A stretch of 64,000 bases of DNA from a bacterium (GTDB lineage Bacteria > Armatimonadota > Zipacnadia > Zipacnadales > Zipacnadaceae), in contig JAUWYY010000006.1 in assembly GCA_030615605.1 (NCBI GenBank), forward strand, positions 75,847 through 139,846, written 5' to 3'. Position 1 is the stretch's first letter. Every line of letters starts with the position of its first letter. The translations under genes and the position numbers were made by a program. Below are positions 1-9,436 of the stretch, piece after piece. The notes beneath the pieces are model-generated. The model was not told where the DNA came from and made no database searches. It saw only the letters and a list, made by a program, of their open reading frames with translations.

Positions 1-1554
1 GGCATGGTAGGGATTGGCGCTGGGGGGCTGGATGTTGCGCTGGCCATGGCAGGGATGCCTTTTTGCCTGCGCACCCCCCATGTGCTGGGCGTGACACTGA
101 TTGGGGAGCTGCCCGATTGGGTGGCCGCTCACGATGTCATTCTCTGGCTTCTGCAGCAACTCTCGGTCAGTGGAGCTGTGGGTAAGGCGCTGGAATATCG
201 TGGTCCGGGCGTGACCACGCTCAATGTTCCTCAGCGGGCTACCATAACTAATATGGGGGCTGAATTGGGCGCGACCACCTCGGTCTTTCCGTCGGATGAA
301 GTGACGCACGAGTTTCTCCGCGCTCAGGGGCGTGAGGAAGAGTGGGCGGCGGTTGCGGCGGACGAAGACGCTGAATATGAAGAAGAGATGACGCTGGAAC
401 TTAGCGTGCTGGAGCCGATGATCGCTCAGCCGCACAGCCCCGACAACGTCGTGCCGGTAGCGGAATTGACGGGTATGCCCATTGACCAGGTCTGCGTTGG
501 CAGTTGCACTAACTCTTCTTGCCAGGAGATGATGACGGTCGCCGAGATCCTGCGTGGCCAGCAGATCGCCGAGAATGTGAGCCTGACAATCTCGCCAGGC
601 TCGCGCCAGGTCCTGGAGATGCTGGCGCGCAGCGGAGCGCTGGCCGATATGATCGGGGCGGGCGCCCGGATTCTGGAAACGGCTTGCGGCCCCTGCATCG
701 GCATGGGACAGTCGCCCTCTACCGACTCGGTGACGCTGCGTTCGTTCAATCGCAACTTCCCGAGCCGCAGCGGCACCAAGTCGGCTGGCATCTACCTGGC
801 CAGTCCGGCTGTCTGTGCAGCCAGTGCCCTGACCGGCGAGATGACAGATCCCCGGGAGTTGGGAGAACCACCCTCAATTCAATTACCTGAGCAATTCCTG
901 GTTGACGACAGCATGATTATCTCGCCCCCCAAGGATGGCGAGGGTGTCGAGGTTCAGTATGGGCCTAACATAAAACCGGTGCCGGAGCAGCAGGCGCTCG
1001 CCGATGTCCTGAAGGGTGAGATACTACTGAAGGTCGGCGATAATATCAGCACGGACGAGATAATGCCGGCTGGGGCGAAGATCCTGCCGCTGCGCAGCAA
1101 TATACCAGCTATCAGCGAGCATGTCTTCGAGCCGATTGATCGAGATTTTCCTGCTCGCGCCCGGAAGTGCGGCGGGGGAATGATCCTGGGCGGGCGTAAT
1201 TATGGACAGGGCTCCAGCCGCGAACACGCCGCGCTCGCTCCGGCCCATCTGGGTGTCAGGGCAGTGCTGGCAATTTCCTTCGCTCGCATCCATCGGGCCA
1301 ACCTGATTAACTTCGGAATCGTGCCCATTGAGATTACGGCAGAAGATTATGACAGATGCCAGCAGGGCGATGAGCTGCGGATAGAAGATGTCTGCGCCGG
1401 TGTGCAAAGCGGGGGCCAGTTGATGATCGAGAACGCCACGAAGGGCTTTTCGTTCACCGGCAGTTGCCCGCTTGCTGAGCGGCAAGCACAGGTGCTGGTG
1501 GCTGGCGGAGCTTTGAACTGGGCTAAGCAGGAATTCAAAGGAGAAGAACAGTGA
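1..1554 (+). CDS. acn: Aconitate hydratase, 5'-truncated by the window edge
   Basis: Interconverts citrate and isocitrate through cis-aconitate in the TCA cycle. The reading frame is already open at base 1, so the N-terminus lies outside the window; about 516 residues are visible, and bacterial aconitases of this shorter type are roughly 640 residues, so about 120 are missing. The three 4Fe-4S cysteines are visible: one in GSCTNSS (about residue 168 of the visible part) and two in ACGPC (about 228 and 231). A C-terminal swivel domain from about residue 335 carries the substrate loop [11 protein letters not shown] (about 400-410). The protein joins LeuC-like and LeuD-like halves, so homoaconitase or another family member is possible, but the motifs fit aconitase best. 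The stop overlaps the start of the next gene by 4 bases, indicating translational coupling. Confidence 0.9.
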   Translation, partial: GMVGIGAGGLDVALAMAGMPFCLRTPHVLGVTLIGELPDWVAAHDVILWLLQQLSVSGAVGKALEYRGPGVTTLNVPQRATITNMGAELGATTSVFPSDEVTHEFLRAQGREEEWAAVAADEDAEYEEEMTLELSVLEPMIAQPHSPDNVVPVAELTGMPIDQVCVGSCTNSSCQEMMTVAEILRGQQIAENVSLTISPGSRQVLEMLARSGALADMIGAGARILETACGPCIGMGQSPSTDSVTLRSFNRNFPSRSGTKSAGIYLASPAVCAASALTGEMTDPRELGEPPSIQLPEQFLVDDSMIISPPKDGEGVEVQYGPNIKPVPEQQALADVLKGEILLKVGDNISTDEIMPAGAKILPLRSNIPAISEHVFEPIDRDFPARARKCGGGMILGGRNYGQGSSREHAALAPAHLGVRAVLAISFARIHRANLINFGIVPIEITAEDYDRCQQGDELRIEDVCAGVQSGGQLMIENATKGFSFTGSCPLAERQAQVLVAGGALNWAKQEFKGEEQ

Positions 1555-2465
1555 ACGTATCAGACAAGCAGCACCGGCGGCAACAGCTTTATGGGCTTTT
1601 AGGGGATCTGCCGGATCGTGACCGGCCAATTTCCGCGGAAAAGATCGGGGAAGAACAGTGCGAGGCATACGTGCTCGAAAAGCTGGTGCTTGACCTGAAC
1701 GGCATCGAGGTGGTACCGGCGTACTTTGTGTACCCTCATACCCCCGAAGGACCATTGCCCGTCATCCTGTACAACCACGCCCACGGCGGCGACTACGAAT
1801 TGGGTAAGGATGAACTGATTCTCGGACGCGGGGCACTCCAGGAGCCGCCCTATGCCGAGGCGCTGACCCGGCAGGGCTACTGTGCGCTGTGCATTGATAC
1901 GTGGGCATTTGGCGAACGCCGCGGCCGAACGGAGTCTGAGGTCTTCAAGCACATGCTTTGGCAGGGGCAGGTGATGTGGGGGATGATGATCTACGATAGT
2001 CTGCGCGCGGTTGATTACCTGGCCTCGCGTCCCGACGTGGATGTGGAACGTCTTGGTACCATAGGAATCTCGATGGGTAGCACGATGGCCTGGTGGGTCG
2101 CGGCATTGGACACACGTATCAAGGTCTGCATCGATATCTGCTGTCTTACCGACTTTCAGGCTCTAATTGGGACCCGCGGCCTTGACGGCCACGGCATCTA
2201 CTACTATGTGCCCAGTCTGCTCAAACACTTCACCACTGCGCAGATCAATGCCCTCATTGCGCCCCGCGCCCATCTAGGCATTGCCGGCAACTATGATCTG
2301 CTGACGCCTCCCGACGGGCTGGACCGGATTGACGCGGAGCTGCGCCTGGCATACGAAGAGGCCGGTGCTCCCGAAGCTTGGAGACTATCGCGATACGATG
2401 TTGGCCACATGGAGACCGCGGCAATGCGTGCCGAAGCACTCAAGTTCCTGCAATTATGGCTGTGA
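1551..2465 (+). CDS. Alpha/beta hydrolase, esterase-like
   Basis: A 304-residue serine hydrolase of the dienelactone hydrolase / acetyl xylan esterase-like group. The oxyanion region reads YNHAHGG (about 74-80), the nucleophile elbow is GISMGS with Ser174, and the candidate triad partners are Asp249 (GNYDLLTP) and His286 (VGHMET). No signal peptide is seen, so a cytoplasmic location is likely. It starts with GTG inside the last codons of the aconitase gene (GTGA overlap), so the two are probably cotranslated, although no metabolic link is obvious. The substrate cannot be read from the sequence. The family assignment is firm; the specific activity is unknown. Confidence 0.82.
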   Translation: MNVSDKQHRRQQLYGLLGDLPDRDRPISAEKIGEEQCEAYVLEKLVLDLNGIEVVPAYFVYPHTPEGPLPVILYNHAHGGDYELGKDELILGRGALQEPPYAEALTRQGYCALCIDTWAFGERRGRTESEVFKHMLWQGQVMWGMMIYDSLRAVDYLASRPDVDVERLGTIGISMGSTMAWWVAALDTRIKVCIDICCLTDFQALIGTRGLDGHGIYYYVPSLLKHFTTAQINALIAPRAHLGIAGNYDLLTPPDGLDRIDAELRLAYEEAGAPEAWRLSRYDVGHMETAAMRAEALKFLQLWL

Positions 2466-2495
2466 GCCTGCTATCTTTGTGCCGGCCACCCCTGT

Positions 2496-2825
2496 TTACT
2501 GAGCCAGCACGCGGTCAATCATTGCGGATAGTGTGTCTTCGGGCTGGACGCCGACAGCCCGTTCGGCTACCTCGCCATTGTTGAATATGAAGATTGCCGG
2601 TATGCTGCGGACGCCATATTCCGAGGCCAGTGCCGGATGCTCGTCGAGGTTGACTTTGGCGACTCGGATCTTGCCTTCATATTTGTCAGCAATGCTGTCG
2701 ATGATCGGTGCGACCATCCGACACGGCCCGCACCATGGCGCCCAGAAGTCAATCATAACGGGCACGTCAGCCTCAAGCACTTCGCTGGTGAAATTGTCCT
2801 CGGTTAATTCGATTGGCTCAGCCAC
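2496..2825 (-). CDS. trxA: Thioredoxin
   Basis: A 109-residue single-domain thioredoxin, the usual family length, that reduces protein disulfides in the cytoplasm. The redox site WCGPC is at residues 31-35, the conserved Asp of the buried core is at 26 (MIDFWAPW), and the cis-proline loop reads RSIPAIFIF. There is no signal peptide or membrane anchor. A strong Shine-Dalgarno (AGGAGG) precedes the ATG. It is convergent with the upstream hydrolase gene and lies 22 bases downstream of the VanZ-like gene on the same strand, so the two could be cotranscribed. Confidence 0.97.
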   Translation of the reverse strand: MAEPIELTEDNFTSEVLEADVPVMIDFWAPWCGPCRMVAPIIDSIADKYEGKIRVAKVNLDEHPALASEYGVRSIPAIFIFNNGEVAERAVGVQPEDTLSAMIDRVLAQ

Positions 2826-2847
2826 TGAGACTTCCTCCTAGTTGCTG

Positions 2848-3291
2848 CTATTGGTTAGTGTGACAGGTTCCGGGGCTACGGCGGTTACGGTAGAAGTATA
2901 ACAGAAGCAGGGCGGCCATGACAACCCCGGCGCAATTGGCGAGGATATCTGACCATTGAAAGTGGCGACCCGGTACGTAGAGTTGGTACAGCTCCAGCGA
3001 TAGCCCATAGCCGATGGCAATGATGCTGGCGCGACCAATGGCGACTGCGAGCCGCGAGTGGGCAGCGGTTGCCCGACGGGAGCGAAATAGAAGCATTGTC
3101 AAGACTGCGTAGGCCACGAAGTGGAGCATCTTATCGGTACCCCGCGCAGATGGAGGCCCGTGTTTCGGCCAGGCGCTGGCGGCAAAAACCACTGACATCC
3201 ACGCGATGGCAGCCAACCAGCGGACCGGCCAATTTTGGTGGCTGTCATTGGGAGCAATAGCCCGTTTCGGGCGCTGGTGGTGGTTGCTCAT
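2848..3291 (-). CDS. VanZ-like family membrane protein
   Basis: A 147-residue integral membrane protein of the VanZ-like family. Diagnostic parts are DKMLHFVAYAVL (about 53-64), with the conserved DK.xHF pattern, and the later ELYQLYVPGRHFQWSDILAN (about 99-118), which matches the family's E.xQ...R...D...N signature. Four hydrophobic segments are visible at about 26-40, 57-69, 84-98 and 119-136. VanZ itself gives weak teicoplanin resistance, but most family members have no proven role, so resistance should not be inferred here. The gene lies just upstream of trxA on the minus strand. The start codon is only moderately supported by a weak AGGT. Confidence 0.85.
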   Translation of the reverse strand: MSNHHQRPKRAIAPNDSHQNWPVRWLAAIAWMSVVFAASAWPKHGPPSARGTDKMLHFVAYAVLTMLLFRSRRATAAHSRLAVAIGRASIIAIGYGLSLELYQLYVPGRHFQWSDILANCAGVVMAALLLLYFYRNRRSPGTCHTNQ

Positions 3292-3598
3292 CTGGCTACC
3301 TGGGCATTAGCGATGATGATAATAAAGGCGGCCTGCTGTATAATAGCAGCGCTGCTACACACTGCCATCCAGTCCTGGCCTGGGCTTGCAGAGACTTCAC
3401 GGTATGCCCTAATTCAAGCCCAATCTGCCCGCGGCCATACTATCAGAAAGCAGAGACAAAGTAAAGCGAAAGAGAGGGCTGGGGTAGTATCTTTGCCCGC
3501 CAGCAATCTGTCTGATATAATAGACTGCGGTGCGGCTTAGGCCGGATGGAACTGTATTGAACGTTGACGCTGTCGTGTCCGTCAGTATGAGGGTGGTT
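3292..3598. other. Divergent intergenic region between VanZ-like and ArsB-like genes
   Basis: This 307-base gap separates two divergent genes and holds no convincing coding sequence. It contains the plus-strand promoter annotated at 3493-3521. A second TATAAT at 3339-3344 sits in an imperfect inverted repeat (GCTGCTGTATAATAGCAGC) and lacks a good -35 box on either strand. The minus-strand promoter for the VanZ-trxA pair should also lie here but cannot be pinned down. Confidence 0.5.
3493..3521 (+). promoter_or_regulatory. Sigma-70 promoter for the ArsB/NhaD-type carrier
   Basis: TTGCCC (3493-3498), a 17-base spacer and a perfect TATAAT (3516-3521). Transcription would start near 3528, giving a leader of about 70 bases before the chosen ATG at 3599. 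This supports the downstream start, because the longer GTG-initiated frame at 3530 would leave no room for a ribosome binding site on the transcript. Confidence 0.7.
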
Positions 3599-4921
3599 AT
3601 GACTGCTGAAGCAATCATTGCCTGTGTTGTCTTCGTGCTTACTTACATCGTTATCGCCACGGAAGCGGTTCACCGCACCAAGGCGGCGCTCATGGGTGCC
3701 GTAGTGATGCTGCTCCTGCGGCTGGTTGACCAGCACCACGCCTTCCACGGTGCTGATGAAATACTTGGTATTGACTGGAACACGATTTTCCTGCTCATTG
3801 GTATGATGACCATCGCCAGCACTATGGGCCGCACCGGCGCCTTTCAGTGGATGGCCATCAAGGCGGCCAAGCTCGCCCGCGGTCATCCGTTCTGGATTAT
3901 TGTGCTGCTCTCTGCTGGCACTGCGGTGCTTTCGGCGGGACTGGATAACGCCACGACCGTGGTGCTAATGGCACCGGTGACGATCCTCATCTGCGAAGCA
4001 CTGGAAGTCGATCCGATTCCCTACCTGATCTTTGTGGTGCTGTCTTCGAATATCGGCGGCACGGCCACACTGATCGGCGACCCGCCCAATATAATGATCG
4101 CATCGGCGGCCCACTTCTCGTTCGTTGACTTTCTAATAGTTGATACGCCGATTGCAATCTTTGCGATGATAGCCTTCTTTGGGATGGCGTGGCTATTTGT
4201 ACACAGATTTGTGCGCGTATCGCTACGCCAGCGAGCCAGGCTCAAGGAGTTCGATGAGAGCCTGGCTATCACCGATGCTGGCCTGCTGCGCAAGTGCGTG
4301 ATCGTCTGTGGCCTGACGCTGGCGGCGTTCTGTGTTCATGGTTGGCTCGGTCTGGAGCCGGCTACTATCGCTCTGGCGGGCGCGGTGCTGCTGATGATTT
4401 GGCAAAAAGGCGGCGTCGAAGAGATCTTTCATGGTGTCGAGTGGGGCACCATCTTCTTCATCATCGGCCTGTTTGTTATGGTCGCGGCACTCGCGTCCAC
4501 CGGCGTAATTGGTTTGTTCAGCGGCTATCTGCTGGCAATCACCAGAGGCAACGTCTTGGTATTGACGATGGGTGTGCTGGTCGTCTCGGCTATCGTCTCG
4601 GGCCTGATCGGAAACATTGCCTACGTGGCGGCAATGAACGTGGTGCTGCTTGATTTGGCCGCAGCTAAGAATCCCTTACTGATCGGAGTTGCCCAGATTC
4701 AGGCGCAGGATATGCTGCCGGTGTGGTGGGCGCTTTCCATCGGAGCTTGCTTCGGCGGCAATTCCACGCTGCTGGGCACGGCAGCGAATGTGGCGGTAGC
4801 CGGAATCTCGGAGCGGTCTGGTTATCCGATGACCTTCGGACGATTTCTCAAGTACGGTGTTCCCGTGACCGCAGTGACCATCGTCCTGGGCGCGATATAC
4901 CTGTGGATTCTGTTCTTCTGA
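3599..4921 (+). CDS. ArsB/NhaD-type ion transporter (SLC13-like)
   Basis: A polytopic inner-membrane carrier of the ion-transporter superfamily, about 440 residues with roughly 11-12 hydrophobic segments. Two pseudo-repeats carry the family signatures: LDNATTVVLMAP and GDPPNIMIA in the first half, GGNSTLLGTAANV in the second. Homologues move arsenite, Na+/H+ or dicarboxylates; the substrate is not resolvable here, and no arsenic-resistance genes are adjacent. The frame opens at a GTG at 3530, but the ATG at 3599 is preferred: GAGGGTGG lies just upstream, the first helix follows directly, and the promoter's predicted transcript begins at about 3528. The next gene follows after 11 bases, suggesting cotranscription. 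Confidence 0.87.
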   Translation: MTAEAIIACVVFVLTYIVIATEAVHRTKAALMGAVVMLLLRLVDQHHAFHGADEILGIDWNTIFLLIGMMTIASTMGRTGAFQWMAIKAAKLARGHPFWIIVLLSAGTAVLSAGLDNATTVVLMAPVTILICEALEVDPIPYLIFVVLSSNIGGTATLIGDPPNIMIASAAHFSFVDFLIVDTPIAIFAMIAFFGMAWLFVHRFVRVSLRQRARLKEFDESLAITDAGLLRKCVIVCGLTLAAFCVHGWLGLEPATIALAGAVLLMIWQKGGVEEIFHGVEWGTIFFIIGLFVMVAALASTGVIGLFSGYLLAITRGNVLVLTMGVLVVSAIVSGLIGNIAYVAAMNVVLLDLAAAKNPLLIGVAQIQAQDMLPVWWALSIGACFGGNSTLLGTAANVAVAGISERSGYPMTFGRFLKYGVPVTAVTIVLGAIYLWILFF

Positions 4922-4932
4922 CGGGGTAAGCA

Positions 4933-5712
4933 ATGGCACTTGCCGCAGGAGTTGACATCGGGAGTCTGACTGCCAAAGCAGTGATTGTTGACTCGGTGAC
5001 CCACGGGATTCTGGGAGATGCCCTGGCGTCGACTGGCCATCGGCCGTCGGTAGCCGGAGAGCAGGTGCTAAGGCAAGCGCTTCAGGAGGCCGATGTATCC
5101 ATTGACAACATTGATAGGCTCGTGGCTACTGGATATGGCCGGGCCTCAATCCAAGCGGCCGACCAGCGGTTCACCGAGATCTCCTGCCTGGCTGCCGGCA
5201 TCCATCACCTGCTGCCGGAAGTGCGCACCGCAGTGGACATCGGCGGGCAGGACAGCAAGGTGATAACCCTGGATGAAACGGGCTGTGCCGAGGGCTTTGC
5301 GCTCAACGACCGCTGTGCGGCGGGTACAGGGCGATTTCTCGAAGTAATGGCCGAGACGTTGGGTGTAGAAATCGCGCAACTGGGTAGACTTTCTCTGCGG
5401 GCAGAGCAGCCCGCGCAATTCAGCAGCACCTGCACGGTTTTTGCCGAATCTGAGCTGGTTGGTATGCTGGCAGAGGGGAAATCTCGGGAAAACATCGCTG
5501 CCGGCTTGAGTGGCGTTGTGGCTCATCAGGTAGCTGCGCTGATGAGCCAACTGCGCTACCAACCACCGATCGCTCTGGTTGGCGGAGTGGCCCAAAATCA
5601 GGGCGTGCGTGCGGCGCTGGAAGAGTTTCTGGAGACAGATGTACGGGTGCCTGACCAGCCGCAGATGGTCTGCGCGCTGGGAGCTGCGCTTATGGGTGTA
5701 CGGATGTTGTGA
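4933..5712 (+). CDS. 2-hydroxyacyl-CoA dehydratase activator-like ATPase (BadF/BcrA/HgdC family)
   Basis: A 259-residue member of the ASKHA-fold activator family. These proteins dimerise around one 4Fe-4S cluster and use ATP to push an electron into a 2-hydroxyacyl-CoA dehydratase or benzoyl-CoA reductase. The phosphate loops GVDIGSLTAKAV (about 6-17) and VDIGGQDSKV (101-110) are visible, together with the two cluster cysteines Cys128 (NDRCAAGTGRF) and Cys167 (SSTCTVFAESE). Length matches HgdC-type activators. No dehydratase subunit gene is present in the window, so the partner is unknown; stand-alone members of unproven role are common. The family call is firm, the function open. The enzyme type implies anaerobic or low-oxygen chemistry. 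Confidence 0.88.
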   Translation: MALAAGVDIGSLTAKAVIVDSVTHGILGDALASTGHRPSVAGEQVLRQALQEADVSIDNIDRLVATGYGRASIQAADQRFTEISCLAAGIHHLLPEVRTAVDIGGQDSKVITLDETGCAEGFALNDRCAAGTGRFLEVMAETLGVEIAQLGRLSLRAEQPAQFSSTCTVFAESELVGMLAEGKSRENIAAGLSGVVAHQVAALMSQLRYQPPIALVGGVAQNQGVRAALEEFLETDVRVPDQPQMVCALGAALMGVRML

Positions 5713-5722
5713 GGCACAGACA

Positions 5723-6502
5723 ATGCGCCAACGATTGAGCCGTCTACAACTGGGTATTGCAGTCTTGTTGGTACTGTTGGCAGCAGCCCCCTGCTGGGCA
5801 GAGCCGGCGCTCAGCGAAGTGGTGCACGCCTGCGTGCTGCTCGAGCAGGGCAAGCAGGCCTTCGAGCAACAACAAGCCAGCGAAGCCGAGCAATGTCTGA
5901 CTGAGGCGGCGCGGCTGCGCCCGCAGTGGTATCTGCCTCATCAGTGGCTGGCCCTGGTCTACCAGAAAGCCGGCAACAAGGAAGCAGCACTCCACTCCTA
6001 CCGGCAGATTCAGCTCGCCTCGCTGGAGAGCAGTGACTCTCTACGCATGAACCCTCCCAAGTACACAGACGCTCTCCTTGACTGCGAGGCGCTGATGGCC
6101 TGGCTCATCAATAAGACTCGCTGGGAGGCGGGTATCCAGTGTGTGCTGCCGGAACCTCGCCTGGCCCAGGTCGCTCGCCAGCATAGCATGGAGATGCGCG
6201 ATCTGCACTACTTCAGCCACGAGTCTCCGGTCTCCGGTCGGCGCACTTGCGTGGACCGCTTTGAGAATCTGTTTGAGTTTAGTCCCCAGCTTATCGCCGA
6301 GAATGTCGCCCGCCGCTGGGGCACAGGAGATTTCCTCACCCCGGAGAAGATGCGCCAAACCCACCGAGCCTTTCTCAGCACGACAAGCCATCGGCGCAAT
6401 CTGCTGATGGCTTCGGTGGAGCGGCTGGGCGTGGGCATCGCGGTGGACGACAAGGGCAACTACTGGGTAACCGAGCTTCTGGCCAGGTACCAGGACGAAT
6501 AG
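5723..6502 (+). CDS. Secreted TPR and CAP-domain protein
   Basis: About 259 residues. An N-terminal signal peptide (LGIAVLLVLLAAAPCWA, about 10-26) is followed by two TPR-like helical hairpins (about 33-95) and a C-terminal CAP/SCP domain (about 150-259), where the candidate cavity residues sit in RQHSMEMRDLHYFSHES and the conserved SHRRNLL and LGVGIA segments occur. CAP domains of the bacterial YkwD type are extracellular with no agreed activity. The frame is open further upstream, but the ATG at 5723 is chosen because the signal peptide follows it and the upstream part overlaps the preceding gene without resembling anything. It lies 10 bases after the activator gene and 2 bases before gmhA, so it is inside an operon. 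TPR fused to CAP is unusual. Confidence 0.82.
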   Translation: MRQRLSRLQLGIAVLLVLLAAAPCWAEPALSEVVHACVLLEQGKQAFEQQQASEAEQCLTEAARLRPQWYLPHQWLALVYQKAGNKEAALHSYRQIQLASLESSDSLRMNPPKYTDALLDCEALMAWLINKTRWEAGIQCVLPEPRLAQVARQHSMEMRDLHYFSHESPVSGRRTCVDRFENLFEFSPQLIAENVARRWGTGDFLTPEKMRQTHRAFLSTTSHRRNLLMASVERLGVGIAVDDKGNYWVTELLARYQDE

Positions 6503-6504
6503 CT

Positions 6505-7089
6505 ATGCAGGACAGAATTGCTCAGATACTGAGAAGCAGCGCCCGCGTCCACGATGAGACCGCTGCCACGCTCTGCGAGGAGATCGCCCGGGCCGCTCAG
6601 CTCATCATTGATTCGCTGGAGAATGGTGGCAAATTGGCTCTGTGTGGCAACGGAGGCAGCGCCGCCGATGCCCAACACATTGCGGCCGAAATGGTCGGCC
6701 GCTTTCAGATGGAGCGGCGGCCCCTACCCGCCATTGCTCTGACGACTGACACCTCTGTGTTGACCTCCCTTAGCAACGACTACGGCTTCTGCAACGTATT
6801 TCGCAAGCAAGTAGAGGCGCTCCTGGTTGCCGGCGATGTGCTAATTGCTATGACCACCAGCGGCAACTCCCCCAATTGTCTGGCGGCAGTCAAGGCAGCG
6901 CGAGAGCAGGGCGTCACTACGATTGCGCTGACCGGCGCTGGTGGCGGGGAAATCGCGCAGCAAGTTGACCTGGCTCTCATCGTTCCCCATGAGCAGACCG
7001 CCCGCATCCAGGAGACCCACATCACCATCGCCCACGCTCTCTGTGAGCTGGTCGAAGAGGCGCTGTGCGGCCTTGAAGAGCACATATGA
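6505..7089 (+). CDS. gmhA: Phosphoheptose isomerase (sedoheptulose 7-phosphate isomerase)
   Basis: A 194-residue SIS-domain isomerase that converts sedoheptulose 7-phosphate to D-glycero-D-manno-heptose 7-phosphate, the first step towards ADP-heptose for lipopolysaccharide or GDP-heptose for S-layer glycans. Visible hallmarks are LCGNGGSAADAQH (about 46-58), LTTDTSVLTSLSNDYGF (about 79-95), the SIS-fold MTTSGNSPN (about 116-124) and the C-terminal ETHITIAHALCELVE (about 169-183). Length is normal for GmhA. No HldE or other heptose gene is in the window. It is tightly packed behind the CAP protein gene. Assignment is strong; a DiaA-type replication regulator is the main alternative SIS relative and is less likely given the motifs. 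Confidence 0.93.
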   Translation: MQDRIAQILRSSARVHDETAATLCEEIARAAQLIIDSLENGGKLALCGNGGSAADAQHIAAEMVGRFQMERRPLPAIALTTDTSVLTSLSNDYGFCNVFRKQVEALLVAGDVLIAMTTSGNSPNCLAAVKAAREQGVTTIALTGAGGGEIAQQVDLALIVPHEQTARIQETHITIAHALCELVEEALCGLEEHI

Positions 7090-7198
7090 GAGAGGGCTGG
7101 ACAGCAACGGCCCGGCCTGGCAGCACTGTCTTTCAGCGTGGGTCAAGTTGTTTCGCGTGGCGCCAAGATCGGACTTGGGGCGGTGAAGGTCCTTGATT

Positions 7199-7807
7199 AT
7201 GTCGCCGGACTCGTACTTGTCGTACGGAGTCATCGCGGCTGGGGTGGCGATCGTGGCCGCTGCATTCTCCAAGGCACTAGGCGACAGGGACGGCAGTAGT
7301 TCCTTCCTGCGTGCGTGGTGGTATGGGGGCGTTCGAACAGCTCTGGGCGCTGCGCTCGGCACCACGGTTGCCTGGATCACTTGGGGTGGTCCCAGTTATG
7401 ACTGGGACTTATTTTTGTCGGGCATAGTGTTCACGTTGCGGGGAACCGCTGCGGGAGCGCTGGGGGGCGGGATCGGGCCCAGTATGTTCTGGTACGTCTT
7501 ACGCAAGCTGATTACCTTCTTCCCCCGGTCGTTTCCTATGAAGCCCGTGCCAGCCAGAGCACAAGGTTATACGTTGCTCAGTTGTCTGGGAGGTGCTGCT
7601 GGCTGTGGAGCGTTCCTGCCGGGGTTTCTTCTTGTGCTGTTCTTGGGCATTGGCCTCATTCCCGGGCCTGAAGCGTGGGTGAGTGGGCTTCAGTGGGAGG
7701 AGGCCGCTGTATGCTCGCTCGTGGTCGGAGGAATGATTACATCTTTGCTTCTCCCTTGGTTGGTCCAGCGCCTCTTTCCAAGCCCCTCGACGTACGATAC
7801 TCGTTGA
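7199..7807 (+). CDS. Uncharacterised integral membrane protein
   Basis: About 202 residues with no family I recognise. Four to five hydrophobic stretches are visible: about 10-22, 43-60, 73-92 (glycine-rich, with GGGIGPSMFW after it), 121-150 and 166-190. The C-terminus is basic and short. The ATG at 7199 is chosen over a TTG two codons upstream because GGTGAAGG lies 9 bases before it. It sits between gmhA and guaB, 109 bases after the former, and could be transcribed with either. Nothing in the sequence hints at a substrate or partner. Confidence 0.65.
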   Translation: MSPDSYLSYGVIAAGVAIVAAAFSKALGDRDGSSSFLRAWWYGGVRTALGAALGTTVAWITWGGPSYDWDLFLSGIVFTLRGTAAGALGGGIGPSMFWYVLRKLITFFPRSFPMKPVPARAQGYTLLSCLGGAAGCGAFLPGFLLVLFLGIGLIPGPEAWVSGLQWEEAAVCSLVVGGMITSLLLPWLVQRLFPSPSTYDTR

Positions 7808-7883
7808 CAACAGCAGCTTCGTCTGGTAACCTTATAGCCTCCATAAGCCATTTGATGCACTGAAGCGACAAGGAGGTAACCGG

Positions 7884-9353
7884 GTGTCGGATAGGATTCG
7901 AGGCGAAGCGCTGTCTTTCGACGACGTGCTGCTGATTCCGGCCAGGGCGGCACTGCTGCCTGCTGAGGTTGATATAACCACGAGATTTTCCCGCAACATT
8001 CCCCTCAACATTCCTCTGGTCAGCGCGGCGATGGATATGGTCACTGAAGGGCGGCTGGCTATTGCGATGGCTCGCGAAGGTGGCATCGGTGTTATTCATA
8101 AGAGCATGAGCATCGAGGACCAGGCCGCCGAGGTGGATCGGGTCAAGCGCTCGGAGAGCGGGATGATAATTGATCCGGTTACTCTAGGCCCCGACCAGAC
8201 TGTCGGCCACGCTGAACAGTTGATGGGGCGCTATCACATTTCCGGGCTGCCCGTCACCGCGAAGGGCAAACTTGTGGGCATAGTCACCAACCGTGACTTG
8301 CGCTTTGAGACAGATATGAGCAAGCTGGTGCGTGTGGCAATGACCCATGAGAATCTGATAACCACTGGGGAAGGCACCACTCTGGAAGAGGCCAAGCGTA
8401 TCCTCCACGAGCACCGCATCGAGAAGTTGCCTGTGGTGGATGAAGAGATGAACCTGCTGGGGCTTATTACCATCAAGGATATTGAGAAGGTACAGCAGTT
8501 TCCCCACGCCTGCAAAGATGATCATGGCCGACTGCGGGTGGCGGCGGCCGTTGGTGTCGGGCCTGACGTCTGGGACAGGGCGGCAGCCCTTGTCGACCGG
8601 GAGGTGGACGGGCTGGTGGTAGATACGGCTCATGGCCACTCTGAACGCGTACTACTCACGGTAGAGAAGTTGAAAGAGAAGTGGTCTGACAAAGATGTGA
8701 TTGCCGGCAACATCGGCACCGCTGAGGGCTGCCGCGACATGATTGCAGTGGGTGCTGACGGGGTGAAGGTGGGCATGGGACCCGGTTCGATCTGTACCAC
8801 GCGTGTGGTAACTGGTGCCGGGGTCCCGCAGTGGACGGCTATAACGGAGGCCTTCGGAGTCGCTGCAGAAGTTGGTGTGCCGCTGATTGCTGACGGCGGC
8901 GTTAAGTTCTCCGGCGATATTACCAAGGCACTGGCAGCCGGAGCAGAATCAGTAATGATCGGCGCACTGTTTGCCGGTACCGAAGAAGGTCCAGGTGAGA
9001 CGGTGCTGTATCGAGGACGTACCTATAAAGAGTACCGCGGCATGGGTTCACTGGCAGCGATGCAAGTGAGTCGCAGCAGCCGCGATCGCTACGGACAGGA
9101 GGATATGGTGGCGGAGAAGGTCGTGCCCGAAGGTCTGGAGGGCCGGGTCCCGTTCAAGGGACCACTGTCGGGCGTCGTCCATCAGCTTGTTGGCGGCCTG
9201 CGGTCGGGTATGGGCTACTGCGGCGTGCAGAATATCGAAGAACTGCGCACCAAGACCTCATTTTATCGGATCAGCACAGCGGGCCTGCGCGAAAGCCATC
9301 CCCATGACATTACTATCACCGAAGAGGCGCCTAACTACCAGGTTATGGAGTAG
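7884..9353 (+). CDS. guaB: Inosine-5'-monophosphate dehydrogenase
   Basis: A 489-residue IMPDH, the normal bacterial length, catalysing the NAD-dependent oxidation of IMP to XMP, the committed step of GMP synthesis. The (beta/alpha)8 barrel is interrupted by two CBS domains (about 90-205), the regulatory Bateman module. The catalytic cysteine loop [16 protein letters not shown] is at about 302-317, preceded by VGMGPG; the IMP phosphate loop and the flap arginine (around RSSRDRYGQ) are present. Translation starts at GTG behind a near-perfect Shine-Dalgarno (AAGGAGGTAA). No guaA is adjacent; hpt, another purine gene, lies about 46 kb downstream. Confidence 0.98.
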   Translation: MSDRIRGEALSFDDVLLIPARAALLPAEVDITTRFSRNIPLNIPLVSAAMDMVTEGRLAIAMAREGGIGVIHKSMSIEDQAAEVDRVKRSESGMIIDPVTLGPDQTVGHAEQLMGRYHISGLPVTAKGKLVGIVTNRDLRFETDMSKLVRVAMTHENLITTGEGTTLEEAKRILHEHRIEKLPVVDEEMNLLGLITIKDIEKVQQFPHACKDDHGRLRVAAAVGVGPDVWDRAAALVDREVDGLVVDTAHGHSERVLLTVEKLKEKWSDKDVIAGNIGTAEGCRDMIAVGADGVKVGMGPGSICTTRVVTGAGVPQWTAITEAFGVAAEVGVPLIADGGVKFSGDITKALAAGAESVMIGALFAGTEEGPGETVLYRGRTYKEYRGMGSLAAMQVSRSSRDRYGQEDMVAEKVVPEGLEGRVPFKGPLSGVVHQLVGGLRSGMGYCGVQNIEELRTKTSFYRISTAGLRESHPHDITITEEAPNYQVME

Positions 9354-9436
9354 ATGCTGAGCACTTCGGTGGCGCCCGGTGCGACTTCCCTGCGATGGCC
9401 CCACGGCTGCCGCACCAAAGAAAAGCTCTGAATCAG

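Noticed and set aside
1024-1755. 243-residue minus-strand frame across the aconitase/hydrolase junction
   Set aside because: Both plus-strand genes have complete catalytic motifs; the antisense product has none.
3339-3344. TATAAT in an inverted repeat, upstream of the main ArsB promoter
   Set aside because: No matching -35 box on either strand.
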